Source: Diorhabda sublineata
Lineage: Eukaryota; Arthropoda; Insecta; Coleoptera; Chrysomelidae
Length of the DNA stretch: 64,000 nucleotides
NCBI RefSeq assembly: GCF_026230105.1
Contig: NC_079479.1
Span: forward strand, 34,131,385-34,195,384
Direction of reading: 5' to 3'
The notes beneath the pieces were generated by a model. It saw only the letters and a list, made by a program, of their open reading frames with translations. It did not search any database and was not told where the DNA came from. The translations under genes and the position numbers were made by a program. Shown here in pieces: positions 23,146-35,499 of this stretch (positions within the stretch are counted from its first letter, which is position 1; every line of letters starts with the position of its first letter).

Positions 23146-26100
23146 AAACACAGATACGATTTCTAAGTCATATTTTCCAAGATTTGGACCAAATTTGCAA
23201 ACTGGCAATATTGTACATCAAATCATGTAATTAAGATTATATATTAGATAAAAAGAAAAATTAAATGCCTGGCAACACTGTTTTTACGAATTTAAAAAGG
23301 CGAATGATTTTTTTTTCGTTTTATTCTAGTAACTAACATTTGATTTTTCTTTATTATTTTCCACTGACTTAATTTGTCTTATCACTCACAGGATTTTGAA
23401 ATATAATGTACGAATGTGTCAAATTCCTCCATTTGATTTAATTAATTACAATTTCCATCCTTTTTATTTTCTTTCGTTGATGTTATCTGCCCATTCAGAG
23501 GCTAAAATTTTCATTACAGTTTTTTGCAAAATGCCAAAAATGTAAATTCAAATAAGTTTATCAAAATTGGTCCTTCTAAATAGTATTCTCAAGTAATTTT
23601 TAGAAAAATTAAAAACCTGACAACACTGTTAATACGTTTTTGAAATAGACACTGTTTTGAACAAAATCTAAATTTTGACGATATAAGTTTTAGAGAGTTT
23701 AGATAAATTTTTTTTTAATAATTGAAAAGGAGATATGACGAAATTATTGTTAAAATTCTAAAACAAATTATATTTTTAATATTTTATGGAAAGCTATAAA
23801 GAAAATTTAATAACGAGGGTTTTCCTAATATACAAAACACAGATACGATTTCTAAGTCATATTTTTCAAGATTTGGAATTAGCAAAATGTAAATTTTTTG
23901 GGCATTCTTGACCAAATTTGCAAATTGGCAACATTGTACATCAATTCATATAATTAAGATTATATATTAGATAAAAAGAAAAATTAAATGCCTGGCAACA
24001 CTGTTTTTACGAATTTAAAAAGGCGAGTGATTTTTTTTTATTCTAGTAACAAACATTTGATTTTTCTTTATTATTTTCCACTGACTTAATTTGTCTTATC
24101 ACTCACAGGATTTTGAAATATAATGTACGAATGTGTCAAATTCCTCCATTTGATTTAATTAATTACAATTTCCATCCTTTTTATTTTCTTTCGTTGATGT
24201 TATCTGCCCATTCAGAGGCTAAAATTTTCATTACAGTTTTTTGCAAAATGCCAAAAATGTAAATTCAAATAAGTTTATCAAAATTGGTCCTTCTAAATAG
24301 TATTCTCAAGTAATTTTTAGAAAAATTAAAAACCTGACAACACTGTTAATACGTTTTTGAAATAGACACTGTTTTGAACAAAATCTAAATTTTGACGATA
24401 TAAGTTTTAGAGAGTTTAGATAAATTTTTTTTTAATAATTGAAAAGGAGATATGACGAAATTATTGTTAAAATTCTAAAACAAATTATATTTTTAATATT
24501 TTATGGAAAGCTATAAAGAAAATTTAATAACGAGGGTTTTCCTAATATACAAAACACAGATACGATTTCTAAGTCATATTTTTCAAGATTTGGAATTAGC
24601 AAAATGTAAATTTTTTGGGCATTCTTGACCAAATTTGCAAATTGGCAACATTGTACATCAATTCATATAATTAAGATTATATATTAGATAAAAAGAAAAA
24701 TTAAATGCCTGGCAACACTGTTTTTACGAATTTAAAAAGGCGAGTGATTTTTTTTTATTCTAGTAACAAACATTTGATTTTTCTTTATTATTTTCCACTG
24801 ACTTAATTTGTCTTATCACTCACAGGATTTTGAAATATAATGTACGAATGTGTCAAATTCCTCCATTTGATTTAATTAATTACAATTTCCATCCTTTTTA
24901 TTTTCTTTCGTTGATGTTATCTGCCCATTCAGAGGCTAAAATTTTCATTACAGTTTTTTGCAAAATGCCAAAAATGTAAATTCAAATAAGTTTATCAAAA
25001 TTGGTCCTTCTAAATAGTATTCTCAAGTAATTTTTAGAAAAATTAAAAACCTGACAACACTGTTAATACGTTTTTGAAATAGACACTGTTTTGAACAAAA
25101 TCTAAATTTTGACGATATAAGTTTTAGAGAGTTTAGATAAAATTTTTTTTAATAATTGAAAAGGAGATATGACGAAATTATTGTTAAAATTCTAAAACAA
25201 ATTATATTTTTAATATTTTATGGAAAGCTATAAAGAAAATTTAATAACGAGGGTTTTCCTAATGTACAAAACACAGATACGATTTCTAAGTCATATTTTT
25301 CAAGATTTGGAATTAGCAAAATGTAAATTTTTTGGGCATTCTTAACCAAATTTGCAAATTGGCAACATTGTACATCAATTCATATAATTAAGATTATATA
25401 TTAGATAAAAAGAAAAATTAAATGCCTGGCAACACTGTTTTTACGAATTTAAAAAGGCGAGTGATTTTTTTTTATTCTAGTAACAAACATTTGATTTTTC
25501 TTTATTATTTTCCACTGACTTAATTTGTCTTATCACTCACAGGATTTTGAAATATAATGTACGAATGTGTCAAATTCCTCCATTTGATTTAATTAATTAC
25601 AATTTCCATCCTTTTTATTTTCTTTCGTTGATGTTATCTGCCCATTCAGAGGCTAAAATTTTCATTACAGTTTTTTGCAAAATGCCAAAAATGTAAATTC
25701 AAATAAGTTTATCAAAATTGGTCCTTCTAAATAGTATTCTCAAGTAATTTTTAGAAAAATTTAAAACCTGACAACACTGTTAATACGTTTTTGAAATAGA
25801 CACTGTTTTGAACAAAATCTAAATTTTGACGATATAAGTTTTAGAGAGTTTAGATAATTTTTTTTTTAATAATTGAAAAGGAGATATGACGAAATTATTG
25901 TTAAAATTCTAAAACAAATTATATTTTTAATATTTTATGGAAAGCTATAAAGAAAATTTAATAACGAGGGTTTTCCTAATATACAAAACACAGATACGAT
26001 TTCTAAGTCATATTTTTCAAGATTTGGAATTAGCAAAATGTAAATTTTTTGGGCATTCTTGACCAAATTTGCAAATTGGCAACATTGTACATCAATTCAT

Positions 26101-28060
26101 ATAATTAAGATTATATATTAGATAAAAAGAAAAATTAAATGCCTGGCAACACTGTTTTTACGAATTTAAAAAGGCGAGTGATTTTTTTTTATTCTAGTAA
26201 CAAACATTTGATTTTTCTTTATTATTTTCCACTGACTTAATTTGTCTTATCACTCACAGGATTTTGAAATATAATGTACGAATGTGTCAAATTCCTCCAT
26301 TTGATTTAATTAATTACAATTTCCATCCTTTTTATTTTCTTTCGTTGATGTTATCTGCCCATTCAGAGGCTAAAATTTTCATTACAGTTTTTTGCAAAAT
26401 GCCAAAAATGTAAATTCAAATAAATTTATCAAAATTGGTCCTTCTAAATAGTATTCTCAAGTAATTTTTAGAAAAATTAAAAACCTGACAACACTGTTAA
26501 TACGTTTTTGAAATAGACACTGTTTTGAACAAAATCTAAATTTTGACGATATAAGTTTTAGAGAGTTTAGATAAATTTTTTTTTAATAATTGAAAAGGAG
26601 ATATGACGAAATTATTGTTAAAATTCTAAAACAAATTATATTTTTAATATTTTATGGAAAGCTATAAAGAAAATTTAATAACGAGGGTTTTCCTAATATA
26701 CAAAACACAGATACGATTTCTAAGTCATATTTTTCAAGATTTGGAATTAGCAAAATGTAAATTTTTTGGGCATTCTTGACCAAATTTGCAAATTGGCAAC
26801 ATTGTACATCAATTCATATAATTAAGATTATATATTAGATAAAAAGAAAAATTAAATGCCTGGCAACACTGTTTTTACGAATTTAAAAAGGCGAGTGATT
26901 TTTTTTTATTCTAGTAACAAACATTTGATTTTTCTTTATTATTTTCCACTGACTTAATTTGTCTTATCACTCACAGGATTTTGAAATATAATGTACGAAT
27001 GTGTCAAATTCCTCCATTTGATTTAATTAATTACAATTTCCATCCTTTTTATTTTCTTTCGTTGATGTTATCTGCCCATTCAGAGGCTAAAATTTTCATT
27101 ACAGTTTTTTGCAAAATGCCAAAAATGTAAATTCAAATAAATTTATCAAAATTGGTCCTTCTAAATAGTATTCTCAAGTAATTTTTAGAAAAATTAAAAA
27201 CCTGACAACACTGTTAATACGTTTTTGAAATAGACACTCTTTTGAACAAAATCTAAATTTTGACGATATAAGTTTTAGAGAGTTTAGATAAATTTTTTTT
27301 TAATAATTGAAAAGGAGATATGACGAAATTATTGTTAAAATTCTAAAACAAATTATATTTTTAATATTTTATGGAAAGCTATAAAGAAAATTTAATAACG
27401 AGGGTTTTCCTAATATACAAAACACAGATACGATTTCTAAGTCATATTTTTCAAGATTTGGAATTAGCAAAATGTAAATTTTTTGGGCATTCTTGACCAA
27501 ATTTGCAAATTGGCAACATTGTACATCAATTCATATAATTAAGATTATATATTAGATAAAAAGAAAAATTAAATGCCTGGCAACACTGTTTTTACGAATT
27601 TAAAAAGGCGAGTGATTTTTTTTTATTCTAGTAACAAACATTTGATTTTTCTTTATTATTTTCCACTGACTTAATTTGTCTTATCACTCACAGGATTTTG
27701 AAATATAATGTACGAATGTGTCAAATTCCTCCATTTGATTTAATTAATTACAATTTCCATCCTTTTTATTTTCTTTCGTTGATGTTATCTGCCCATTCAG
27801 AGGCTAAAATTTTCATTACAGTTTTTTGCAAAATGCCAAAAATGTAAATTCAAATAAATTTATCAAAATTGGTCCTTCTAAATAGTATTCTCAAGTAATT
27901 TTTAGAAAAATTTAAAACCTGACAACACTGTTAATCTAAATTTTGACGATATAAGTTTTAGAGAGGTTAGATAAAATTTTTTTTAATAATTCTACAACAA
28001 ATTATATTTTAAATATGTTATGCAAAGCTATAAAGAAAATTAAATCACGAGGGTTTTCCT
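23146..28060. repeat. 717-bp satellite, seven tandem copies
   Basis: The anchor CCACTGACTTAATTTGTC recurs at 23361, 24078, 24795, 25512, 26229, 26946 and 27663, a constant step of 717 bp. Middle copies differ by only a few bases; the first copy lacks part of the unit after GATTTGG and the last loses a block near 27930 and then diverges. No unit carries a long open frame. Near-perfect internal copies with diverged outer ones fit homogenisation by unequal exchange. The array lies in the putative 9.5-kb first intron of the minus-strand gene. Confidence 0.95.
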
Positions 28061-28400
28061 AGAGATTAGTTTAGTCACATTTTGAGTCACAAGATTGAAA
28101 ATTAGCAGAATGTACGGAAATTTTCGATAAAAGTTACAAACTGACTAAAACGTCAGAGGAAAAAACTAATTTTTAAAAAATTTCTTTGTAACTGATTGAA
28201 TTAGATTTGAAAAAAAGCACAACACTAATTTTGAAAATTGGTAAATTTATGTTAAACAAAAAGAAACAATTAACAAAATATTAATTAAAACTAGAGAATA
28301 ATTTTCTACGCGAAAGTTCAACCGGGACAAAATTGTAAAAAACGGCAACAATATTAACGAAAAAATTTCGTTATTACAATAGTTTTTAATGTTTGTTCTA
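28061..28400. repeat. Degenerate satellite edge (right flank)
   Basis: Diverged versions of the satellite phrases continue (AAAGCTATAAAGAAAATTAA, GGCAACAATATTAACG), then fade at about 28400. Confidence 0.5.
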
Positions 28401-28489
28401 ACAACGCTTAGTATAAATAATTTATATAAAAACGCTAATACTAGGTTAATGAAATAGTATCAAAAATTCGTTATTATACAATACGGAAT

Positions 28490-28810
28490 TCCATCGATTG
28501 AGTCACCGATTTTTCCCGAAGCCGATTTCACAATAAATTTCAATTTCGTAATTAACAAAGTGATTCATCGGTAAGTAAGTTTTTGGTCCAAATACCTCCT
28601 ACACCCGCGAGCAGATGTCGTGTCGACGAGGAATAACCCAAGGAATCTCGAATACCGAGAATCACAAGCTCTTTTCGATTAAATCAAGCATGCTGTATCG
28701 AGAAATTGTAAAATCTCACAGAGGGGAACACCGTCTCATTGGCTACCTGTTGCTCCAAGTCCCGCCCCCTCACCACACGGATATATTCGAATATATATTT
28801 TTATCTGTTA
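28490..28810. other. Local GC-richer patch with GC-box and CCAAT-like motifs
   Basis: On the minus strand the sequence has GGGGGCGGGACTTGG and CCAATGAGACGG, and on plus a good splice donor, TTCATCG|GTAAGTAAG, at 28571. The composition differs from its AT-rich surroundings. It could be an unannotated promoter or exon end, but no coding frame supports either. Confidence 0.3.
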
Positions 28811-28869
28811 TTAAATAATTGAAAACATTATAATGACGAAATTCGCTAAAATATTTATCGAAAACTTAC

Positions 28870-29095
28870 GTTGAAATGTACGTATAAAATATCCCCTTTT
28901 ACACATTAGATAGGATAGTTTTGTCTTCTTATTAATACTGAAGATGTTACAAATAATACTGGCTGGACAATTGCTAGCATATCTCCTTCTAGTTCTTTTT
29001 GGCACTTGAATATCACTGCACTGACATAATCTTATTTTAGCAGTCCTTTGATCTCTGTCTAACATCCCTTCGGGGTAAAAATTTTCTTCCATCAT
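28870..29095 (-). CDS. Candidate exon 1 of the cytokine-like gene
   Basis: A minus-strand frame ends at a strong donor, TTTCAAC|GTAAGTTTTCG (exon edge 28870), in phase 1, the phase required by the exon 2 acceptor at 19347. Joining gives ...GYFIRTFQ-R-LKHVLLVLV. An ATG at 28906 would start a good signal peptide: a basic n-region (CKRGYFIRTFQRLKH) before the hydrophobic core, and a 247-residue precursor. The frame is open further up to ATG 29095, which would add 63 residues without an obvious role. A TATA-like element lies upstream. The link across 9.5 kb is inference and needs transcript evidence. Confidence 0.4.
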
Positions 29096-29141
29096 TTTTT
29101 AATGAAACACACGCGTTTTTGATTGTATGTGAAACTCGTGC

Positions 29142-29179
29142 TGAATGTATTACCGTCACAACGTCTGTCAGACTTTATA
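29142..29179 (-). promoter_or_regulatory. Putative TATA box and initiator for the cytokine-like gene
   Basis: TATAAAG occupies 29173-29179 on the minus strand; a TCAG initiator-like motif lies at 29141-29144, 37 bases further along, slightly longer than the usual 30. The candidate exon 1 follows with a leader of about 46 bases to ATG 29095. Confidence 0.35.
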
Positions 29180-29253
29180 CTGGACACTTCTAAGCGATAC
29201 CTCTAACTTAGGTACAAATTTATGGGGAGTGTCCAAAGGCGGGTTTTATGAAT

Positions 29254-29264
29254 GAGTTTCCCCC
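29254..29264 (-). promoter_or_regulatory. KappaB/Relish-like site
   Basis: GGGGGAAACTC on the minus strand contains GGGAAACTCA, nine of ten bases of the Relish-type consensus GGGAAANYCC. It lies about 80 bases upstream of the putative TATA box, a typical place for an immune response element. One such site can occur by chance. Confidence 0.3.
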
Positions 29265-29399
29265 ACCATATCTTTCTTTTCAATGATATTACGCATTTAG
29301 AAATTTAATACACGAAAATAATTGAACATACACGTTTTTACTACTATTGCTGATCCACATTAATGTGTTAATAGTTTTATCATTAAACAACCGACGCAA

Positions 29400-31650
29400 T
29401 TTTACAAGAGATTTTATCATGCATCATTAGCTGGTTGATGTTGATGTTGTTTTTTTTTATCTAATTAGTATAATTTTATAACTATTTGTTTTTCATTTTT
29501 TCTATTGATGTCATATTTGCAAATGAACGTCATCAAGATACAATTACACAACTAGCTGCCGCAGAATTTTCATTATTTACAATTCAAATTTCTTCGTTTA
29601 ATTTTAACATCGACGTTTTCGATTCTGTTAATTTTTTTATGCCGATATCATCTAGGAACCCTATCAGTCGCAGAATATATTTCTGTTGGTTTTTTTTTAA
29701 TTGCTTCGTCGATTTTCTTCTATTTTTTGTCTCATTATACTATTTCCTTCACCTTCATTTGTCCTATCAGTCGCAGGATTTCAAATTTTTACTACTAAGT
29801 TTTCTCATTTAATTTTTTTTTATTTCTTTCCACCGATGTGATCTACCTTATCAATTGCAAGGTTTTTCTACGCATTTTTTAAATTTTTTCATATAAAATC
29901 TCCCCATTTTACAACTTTCAGAATATTTTCTATTAAGTTTTAAATAATTTTATTTTATTACATTTGCTGTTCTCTTTATTTTCTTCCATTGATCTTATTC
30001 CACTTTACAATCGCTTGATTTTAAAATTTTTCAATCCGTTCTTCAAATTTCTTCATTTAATTTTATTTACAACAAATTGGAAGGATTTTAACGATTTTTT
30101 TCTAATTTACTTGACTACCAAAATTATTTTTTTCTATTTTCTTTCATTGCCTTTCTTTTACGATCTTTTTCATTGGTTTTACTATCTTCTTCCCCATTTT
30201 TTCTACCAATTTTTAGAATTTCTCATTCAATTTTATCATGGACCTTTCCGATTTTCGTAATTTTCATTCACTGACCTCTTCTATCCGATCAGTTTAAATT
30301 TTTTCAGTTAGTTTTTCAAATTTCTTCTTATATTTCCTTCAATTCTTAATATCACCCACCATTTCCTTTATTTTCTTCTTTGATCTCATCTGTCTCACAA
30401 GTTGCGTGATTTCAAAGTTTTTGTCAACATTTTTTTCAATTTCGTCTTTTTATTCTATCGACCATAAAGTTTTTCTTCATTTTTTTCTGTAGATATCATC
30501 TAGTAACCCTATCAGTCGCACAATATATTTCTGTTCGTTTATTTTATTTAACTGCTTCGTCGATTTTCTTCTATTTTTTGTCTCATTATACTATTTCCTT
30601 CACCTTCATTTTCTTCCCACCGATCTCATTTGTCCTATCAGTCGCAGGATTTCAAATTTTTACTACTAAGTTTTCTCATTTAATTTTTTTTTATTTCTTT
30701 CCACCGATGTGATCTACCTTATCAATTGCAAGGTGTTTAAATGTTTTTCTGCGCATTTTTTAAATTTTTTCATATACAATCTCCCCATTTTACAACTTTC
30801 AGAATATTTTCTATTAAGTTAAATAATTTTGTTTTATTACATTTGCTGTTCTCTTTATTTTCTTCCATTGATCTTATTCCACTTTACAATAGCTTGATTT
30901 TAAAATTTTCCAATCCGTTCTTCAGATATCTTCATTTAATTTTATTTACAACAAATTGGAAGGATTTTATCCATTTTTTTCTAATTTACTTGACTACCAA
31001 AATTATTTTTTTCTATTTTCTTCCATTGCCTTTCTTTTACGATCTTTTTCATTGGTTTTATTATCTTCTTCTCAATTTTTTCTACCAATTTTTAAAATTT
31101 TTATTTTATTTCCTTCAATTCATAATATCACCCACCATTTCCTTTATTTTCTTCTTTGATCTTATCTATCTCACAAGTTGCGTGATATCAAAGTTTTTGC
31201 CAAGATTTTTTTCAATTTCGTCTTTTTATTCCATCGACCATAAAGTTTTTCTTCATTTTTTTCTGTAGATATCACCTGCCCTCTCAGTCTCAATTTTTTC
31301 TCTGTCTATTTATCAAATTTTATCATCCAATTTAATCAACTGTGAATCCAATTGTCTTGATCTTCTTCCATCGATCTCATCTGCACTGTCACTCAGAGGA
31401 TTTACTATTTGAATTTAATTAACAATAATTTCGAGTATTTTTAGGTCACGCTGATCTCAATTGATCTATTTTGATTTCTCTTCTCGTCCTTATCATCTAT
31501 ACAATGTCGATTGTCTTTATCTTCTTCCACTGATCTTTACAATGTTTAGTGTCTTTATCTTCTTATACTGATATTATCTATTCATCTTCTTCCATTGATC
31601 TTATCTGTGCTTTCGCTCGTTATTTTACTCATTCTCACTATTTGAAATAT
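29400..31650 (+). repeat. Pyrimidine-rich degenerate repeat block with a large internal duplication
   Basis: The plus strand is dominated by T and C. A phrase of the form TTTTCTTCCATTGATCTTAT followed by CTGTCC and CAGTCGCAGGATTT recurs with drift across the block; related phrases occur in the 717-bp satellite (TTTCTTTCGTTGATGTTATC; CTTATCACTCACAGGATTTT). A long segment is also duplicated: GATATCATCTAGGAACC at 29644 matches GATATCATCTAGTAACC at 30492 (848 bp apart), and the sequence around 29964-30190 matches 30840-31080. The Phe/Leu-rich frames here follow from base composition and are not genes. Confidence 0.75.
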
Positions 31651-31746
31651 CTTTCACCTCTTCTTTGGGTAGCATCTACAATTTTTTCAGTTTTTCTAAA
31701 GGGTTGTTTATGTTACACATACACATGTCATCGATGCCAATTTTAA

Positions 31747-32526
31747 TATTAGAATCGATTATGTACAGAAAAATCTATCGATACAGAAGGTGATGAAAAG
31801 ATCGTTCAGCCGCCAATATTTTCGGATCGCTCAAACCATTTTTTTATGAATTCAGTTTCCTAGTCAATTCTTTTATTTTAAATTCATGATATTCTATGAC
31901 TTCTTAAACCATTTCGGTATCAAAGTTCTTTTATTGTTACTCTCTTAGATTATAATTTTCTTTTAGTTTCTGCTTAGAAAGATTGAAAGATCCCACTCAC
32001 TGGAATAATTTTAATATCTAGAGCAGTATTTCCCAGTCCCAGCGTGGGCTCCACGTCTCACAGAGGGTCAATTTGGTTCCTAAGGGCGACTACTGATGAG
32101 CAAGATCAAAACCAAGACCACCATCTTGCACGCCTGGTCTTCATCTCGGTCTTCTCAACCTCTTGGTCTTTCGCTTTCGATCCGATCAATTGAAAAATAT
32201 AGTTCATATTGAATATTATGGATGTTACATACCGGGGCATAGGAATTTTAGAAACGCTAAGGCACAAAAAAAGTTGGGAACGTCGATCTAGTGCATCACA
32301 GTCAAAAACTCGTCATTATCTTTATGATATCGCTCCAAAATGTAAAGAAAGTACCATTTGCAGCATTTAGCGTATTCTTCGGTGAATTATCTCGCACAAA
32401 TTTTTTGTAGTGAAATTTGTAACAACTTTTCCCATTTAAGAACTCAATACCATCAATCATCATATTATTTTGTTATAGTATAATAGATCCATAATTTTTC
32501 ATCCGCTAACATAAAATTTCTATAAA

Positions 32527-32529
<3 letters not shown>
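31747..32529. other. Non-coding stretch
   Basis: No gene recognised. CAGTATTTCCCAGTCCCAGC at 32024 resembles the outer end of a hAT element, but no partner end was found. Confidence 0.4.

Positions 32530-32588
<59 letters not shown>
32530..32588. repeat. (AT)29 microsatellite
   Basis: Uninterrupted AT dinucleotides over about 58 bases. Confidence 0.97.
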
Positions 32589-32593
<5 letters not shown>

Positions 32594-33313
32594 AAGAAAA
32601 AATTTTGCGAAGGAGTCAACTAAAAATCAGTAGAGCTTAGAATTAATGTGTAGGAATAAAAATAATTAACGTATTTTGAAATATCTTCGCACCCACATTT
32701 ATTTACTATAACTGTTTCGTTAAATCTGTTCTGTCAATCGTTAATTTCGTATTATCGAACTAATTAAATGAGGATTCCCTATATCCTGTGTAAAAACTAA
32801 TAGAGATACATTTTGTCTATTTATAGAAGGTTTCCAAGTTATATCAATTCGATACGTCTCAAGCTCTAAAATTAAATTGTAGAATTAAATGTTTTATCGG
32901 TTTTGTTGTTGTTGCTAGTGATAATACTCGCTTGGAAGGTCTGATCTCACGATAAAGTTGAAAAAATGAGACAAAACAGACCATTTCTTGTTTCGGTATC
33001 TCGCTTATGAAAATTGTATTTTGTTCTGTTTTGATGAGTTGTAAGTTCTGGATTGTAAATAAGAAATCAAGCGCTGGATCATCGTTTTTTTTTTGGTCCC
33101 AGCAGTTAGATAATGTTTATATTTAGTAGAAGATTTTGTAGAAAAATAATTGCCTAAGATCGAGGCAACCAGAAACTTTATAAAGTTGTTCTTTCGAATA
33201 CAAACTTTCTTTTTTGTAAATAATTTCTGTAGAACAGAGTTTTTTTAGTTGACTTTTGGCCACAACACCCTAACCATGTTTTCCAAGTGTGCAGGATACA
33301 GAATATTTGGTTA
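32589..33313. other. Non-coding stretch
   Basis: AT-rich; nothing recognised. Confidence 0.5.
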
Positions 33314-33516
33314 AAGAACTTGAATAAATTCATTTAAATGTTCTTGATTTTAGGTCTCTTCTGTTTTAAAATTGGTCTTTTCAATAATTTTTGATAAAGA
33401 CTTAAAGAAAAGTCGAATTGTCAAGTTTTATCTTCCAAAAATTAGTAGAAAAAACTAATTTTAAAACAGAAGAGACCTAAAATCAAGAACATTTAAATGA
33501 ATTTATTCAAGTTCCT
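33314..33516. repeat. 203-bp hairpin (long inverted repeat)
   Basis: The left arm (33314-33376, starting AAGAACTTGAATAAATTCAT) and the right arm (33453-33516) are reverse complements over about 62 bases with only two or three mismatches. The inner part also pairs imperfectly (TTTTCAATAATTTTTGATAA against the complement of CCAAAAATTAGTAGAAAA), leaving a loop of about 25 bases. It could be a foldback transposon remnant or, if transcribed, a hairpin RNA. No target duplication is obvious. Confidence 0.85.
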
Positions 33517-33539
33517 CAACTAGATTTATTAATATATCA

Positions 33540-34091
33540 AAAGCTCTAAGGCATTTGTGATCGAACCAATTCAGAATGTTTTCGAAATTCAATTTAATTT
33601 CAACGTTTTCCAACAGATGTCTTTAAAAAACACCACAATATCAAATGCTAAGCTGAAAGTCCCCTTGGCTCTCCAAGGTGAGTATGAACAATTTTCGTTC
33701 CAGAACTGTGCCCTGTGGAACGCCACAAGTAACAACATTTTCATTTATACGGACAGACTGATTTCTGTTATTTAAATAGCTTTTGAATAATGTATCCACG
33801 GTTTACGGTATCAAATCCTTTCGACAGATCTAAGAATATACACAGGGAGAAATTTTTCTCTTTTATAGCACTATGGAGTTTTGATGTTAGGTTGGTAACC
33901 GCATCCTGAGTGGATATTCCTTCGCGAAATATAAATTGTTCATTAGAAATCAGTTTAATTTTTTCTGAAAGGTTGATTAGTCTATTCGCAACCATTTTCT
34001 CAGAGGTTTTAGTGGAAACTGTTATTAGAGATAACTTTAAATAAAACCTGGATCCTCCAATACACTGTTGAACGAAAAAGCGATCCATCAC
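33540..34091 (-). pseudogene. LINE reverse transcriptase relic
   Basis: The minus frame 34091-33768 contains EKMVANRLINLSEKIKLISN, FREGISTQDAVTNL and FLDLSKGFDTVNRG, the RT blocks before and including catalytic motif A (FLDLSKAFDTV). Below it, in other frames, come VTCGVPQGTVLE (motif B), AFDIVVFFKDICWKTLK, where the FADD catalytic box is damaged, and IGSITNAF-like C-terminal sequence. Frameshifts, stops and deletions make it inactive. Jockey/CR1-type by motif style. Confidence 0.75.
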
Positions 34092-35499
34092 GATAGATTT
34101 GATCAGCCTGAGAAGTGATGGTGGCGGTTTTTTGAGATAATCATGGGATTGTGTTTATCGAATATCTTCAAAAAGTTAAAACAATGACTAAATGGTAAAG
34201 AGAGAAATTGTAAAAAAGCGACACCATCATCAAGAAATTATTAAATACGTAATCGAAGAAAGATTTTGAATAATTGGAACTGTACATATTATGCTGTTCA
34301 ATAAAAATGTCTTGTTTCTTTGTTGTATCGGAAATTCTTCAAACAACCCTCGTATTCACGAGAATGCAATAAAAAATGTTTTTCAGTTGGTCGAATCACT
34401 CTGAGATCATTTTAAAAATGCCCTACTTAATATCGTCAATATCAATGAATCAATTTTCGTGGAACGTTTTTGATTCCAAATTTACAGCTAGGGATAGTTT
34501 GTTAATAGAGTTGATTCATTAATAATTGGAATAGTTTTTTCGCCGAGAGTTATTTCTCATACAAAGACACTGAAAATTTGGCGAGAAAAACGTATAAAAT
34601 AACGAATATTTAAAAGAGGAATAATTTTTTGTGTTGATTCGCGCTGTTTCATAAGTTTGAAGTAGTAGTAGGATAAATAAAAAAAGAGGAATATAAAAAC
34701 TATTAGTATATGATTCTAATCCATTATAAAAATTACTTACAAACGCTATATGTATTATAACAAACGATATAATTGACTAATTTTACGTCAATCTAGTTAT
34801 CTCGACCAAACTATTCATAAAAAAGAAAAATTGATTGTTGAAATATTAAAAATAGTTCTGTAAAGACCTTGTGTTTATGTTCGTTGTAAATCATCGTAAT
34901 AAACGCAATAGTTTTGATAAAACCACTAAATGTTTAATGGTCACCCTAGGTAATACGAGAAACGACCAGCTAAATAATGACCGATAATCAATTTCCAAAT
35001 TGTAGAAAAAATATTATAACTTAAACCTAATTTAAACATCAATCGTATCTTCTCCATCAAAAAAGTTGATAACAACTAACGTCAACCTGTAAGGATCATT
35101 TCTATTTTTTCTAAAACATGAAAAATTGTTCTCAAATTTTGCAAAAACCATTTTCGAATGGTAAAAACAATAAAAACGCTTTTAAACTGTTTTGGAAACA
35201 TTATAATCAGTTAATATCAGTTAATCAGGATAATAAATAAACTTCTATCTGTAAAACTCCATCTCTAACGAATAGAAAATGAAGTTAACGATTTTAGGTT
35301 ATTTTTTTATCGACTGTGTTAGTGCGAATTGATTACCTTCTGAATACTGTCGACCTATCTCTGGGTTGAAGATTTTCAACGTTTTGATTGGATAATATCC
35401 AAGCTAGTTCAATAATTAGTCGTTATAAATGTCATAACATATGACTGACACACAGATGGCGCTGTTATTGTCAAATCCTTATGACGTTTATGAAGTACC
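34092..35499. other. Non-coding stretch
   Basis: No gene recognised. The last 150 bases probably hold the 5' leader of the mariner copy that follows. Confidence 0.5.

Noticed and set aside
22200..28400. CRISPR-like repetition
   Set aside because: Units are 717-bp direct repeats without short repeat/unique spacer structure, in a eukaryotic context.
29964..31268. Phe/Leu-rich plus frames of 98 and 175 codons
   Set aside because: They follow from the T/C-rich composition and copy the internal duplication; no domain and no start context. Treated as shadows of the repeat.
32024..32110. hAT element end (CAGTATTTCCCAGTCCCAGC)
   Set aside because: One end-like sequence without partner end or target duplication.
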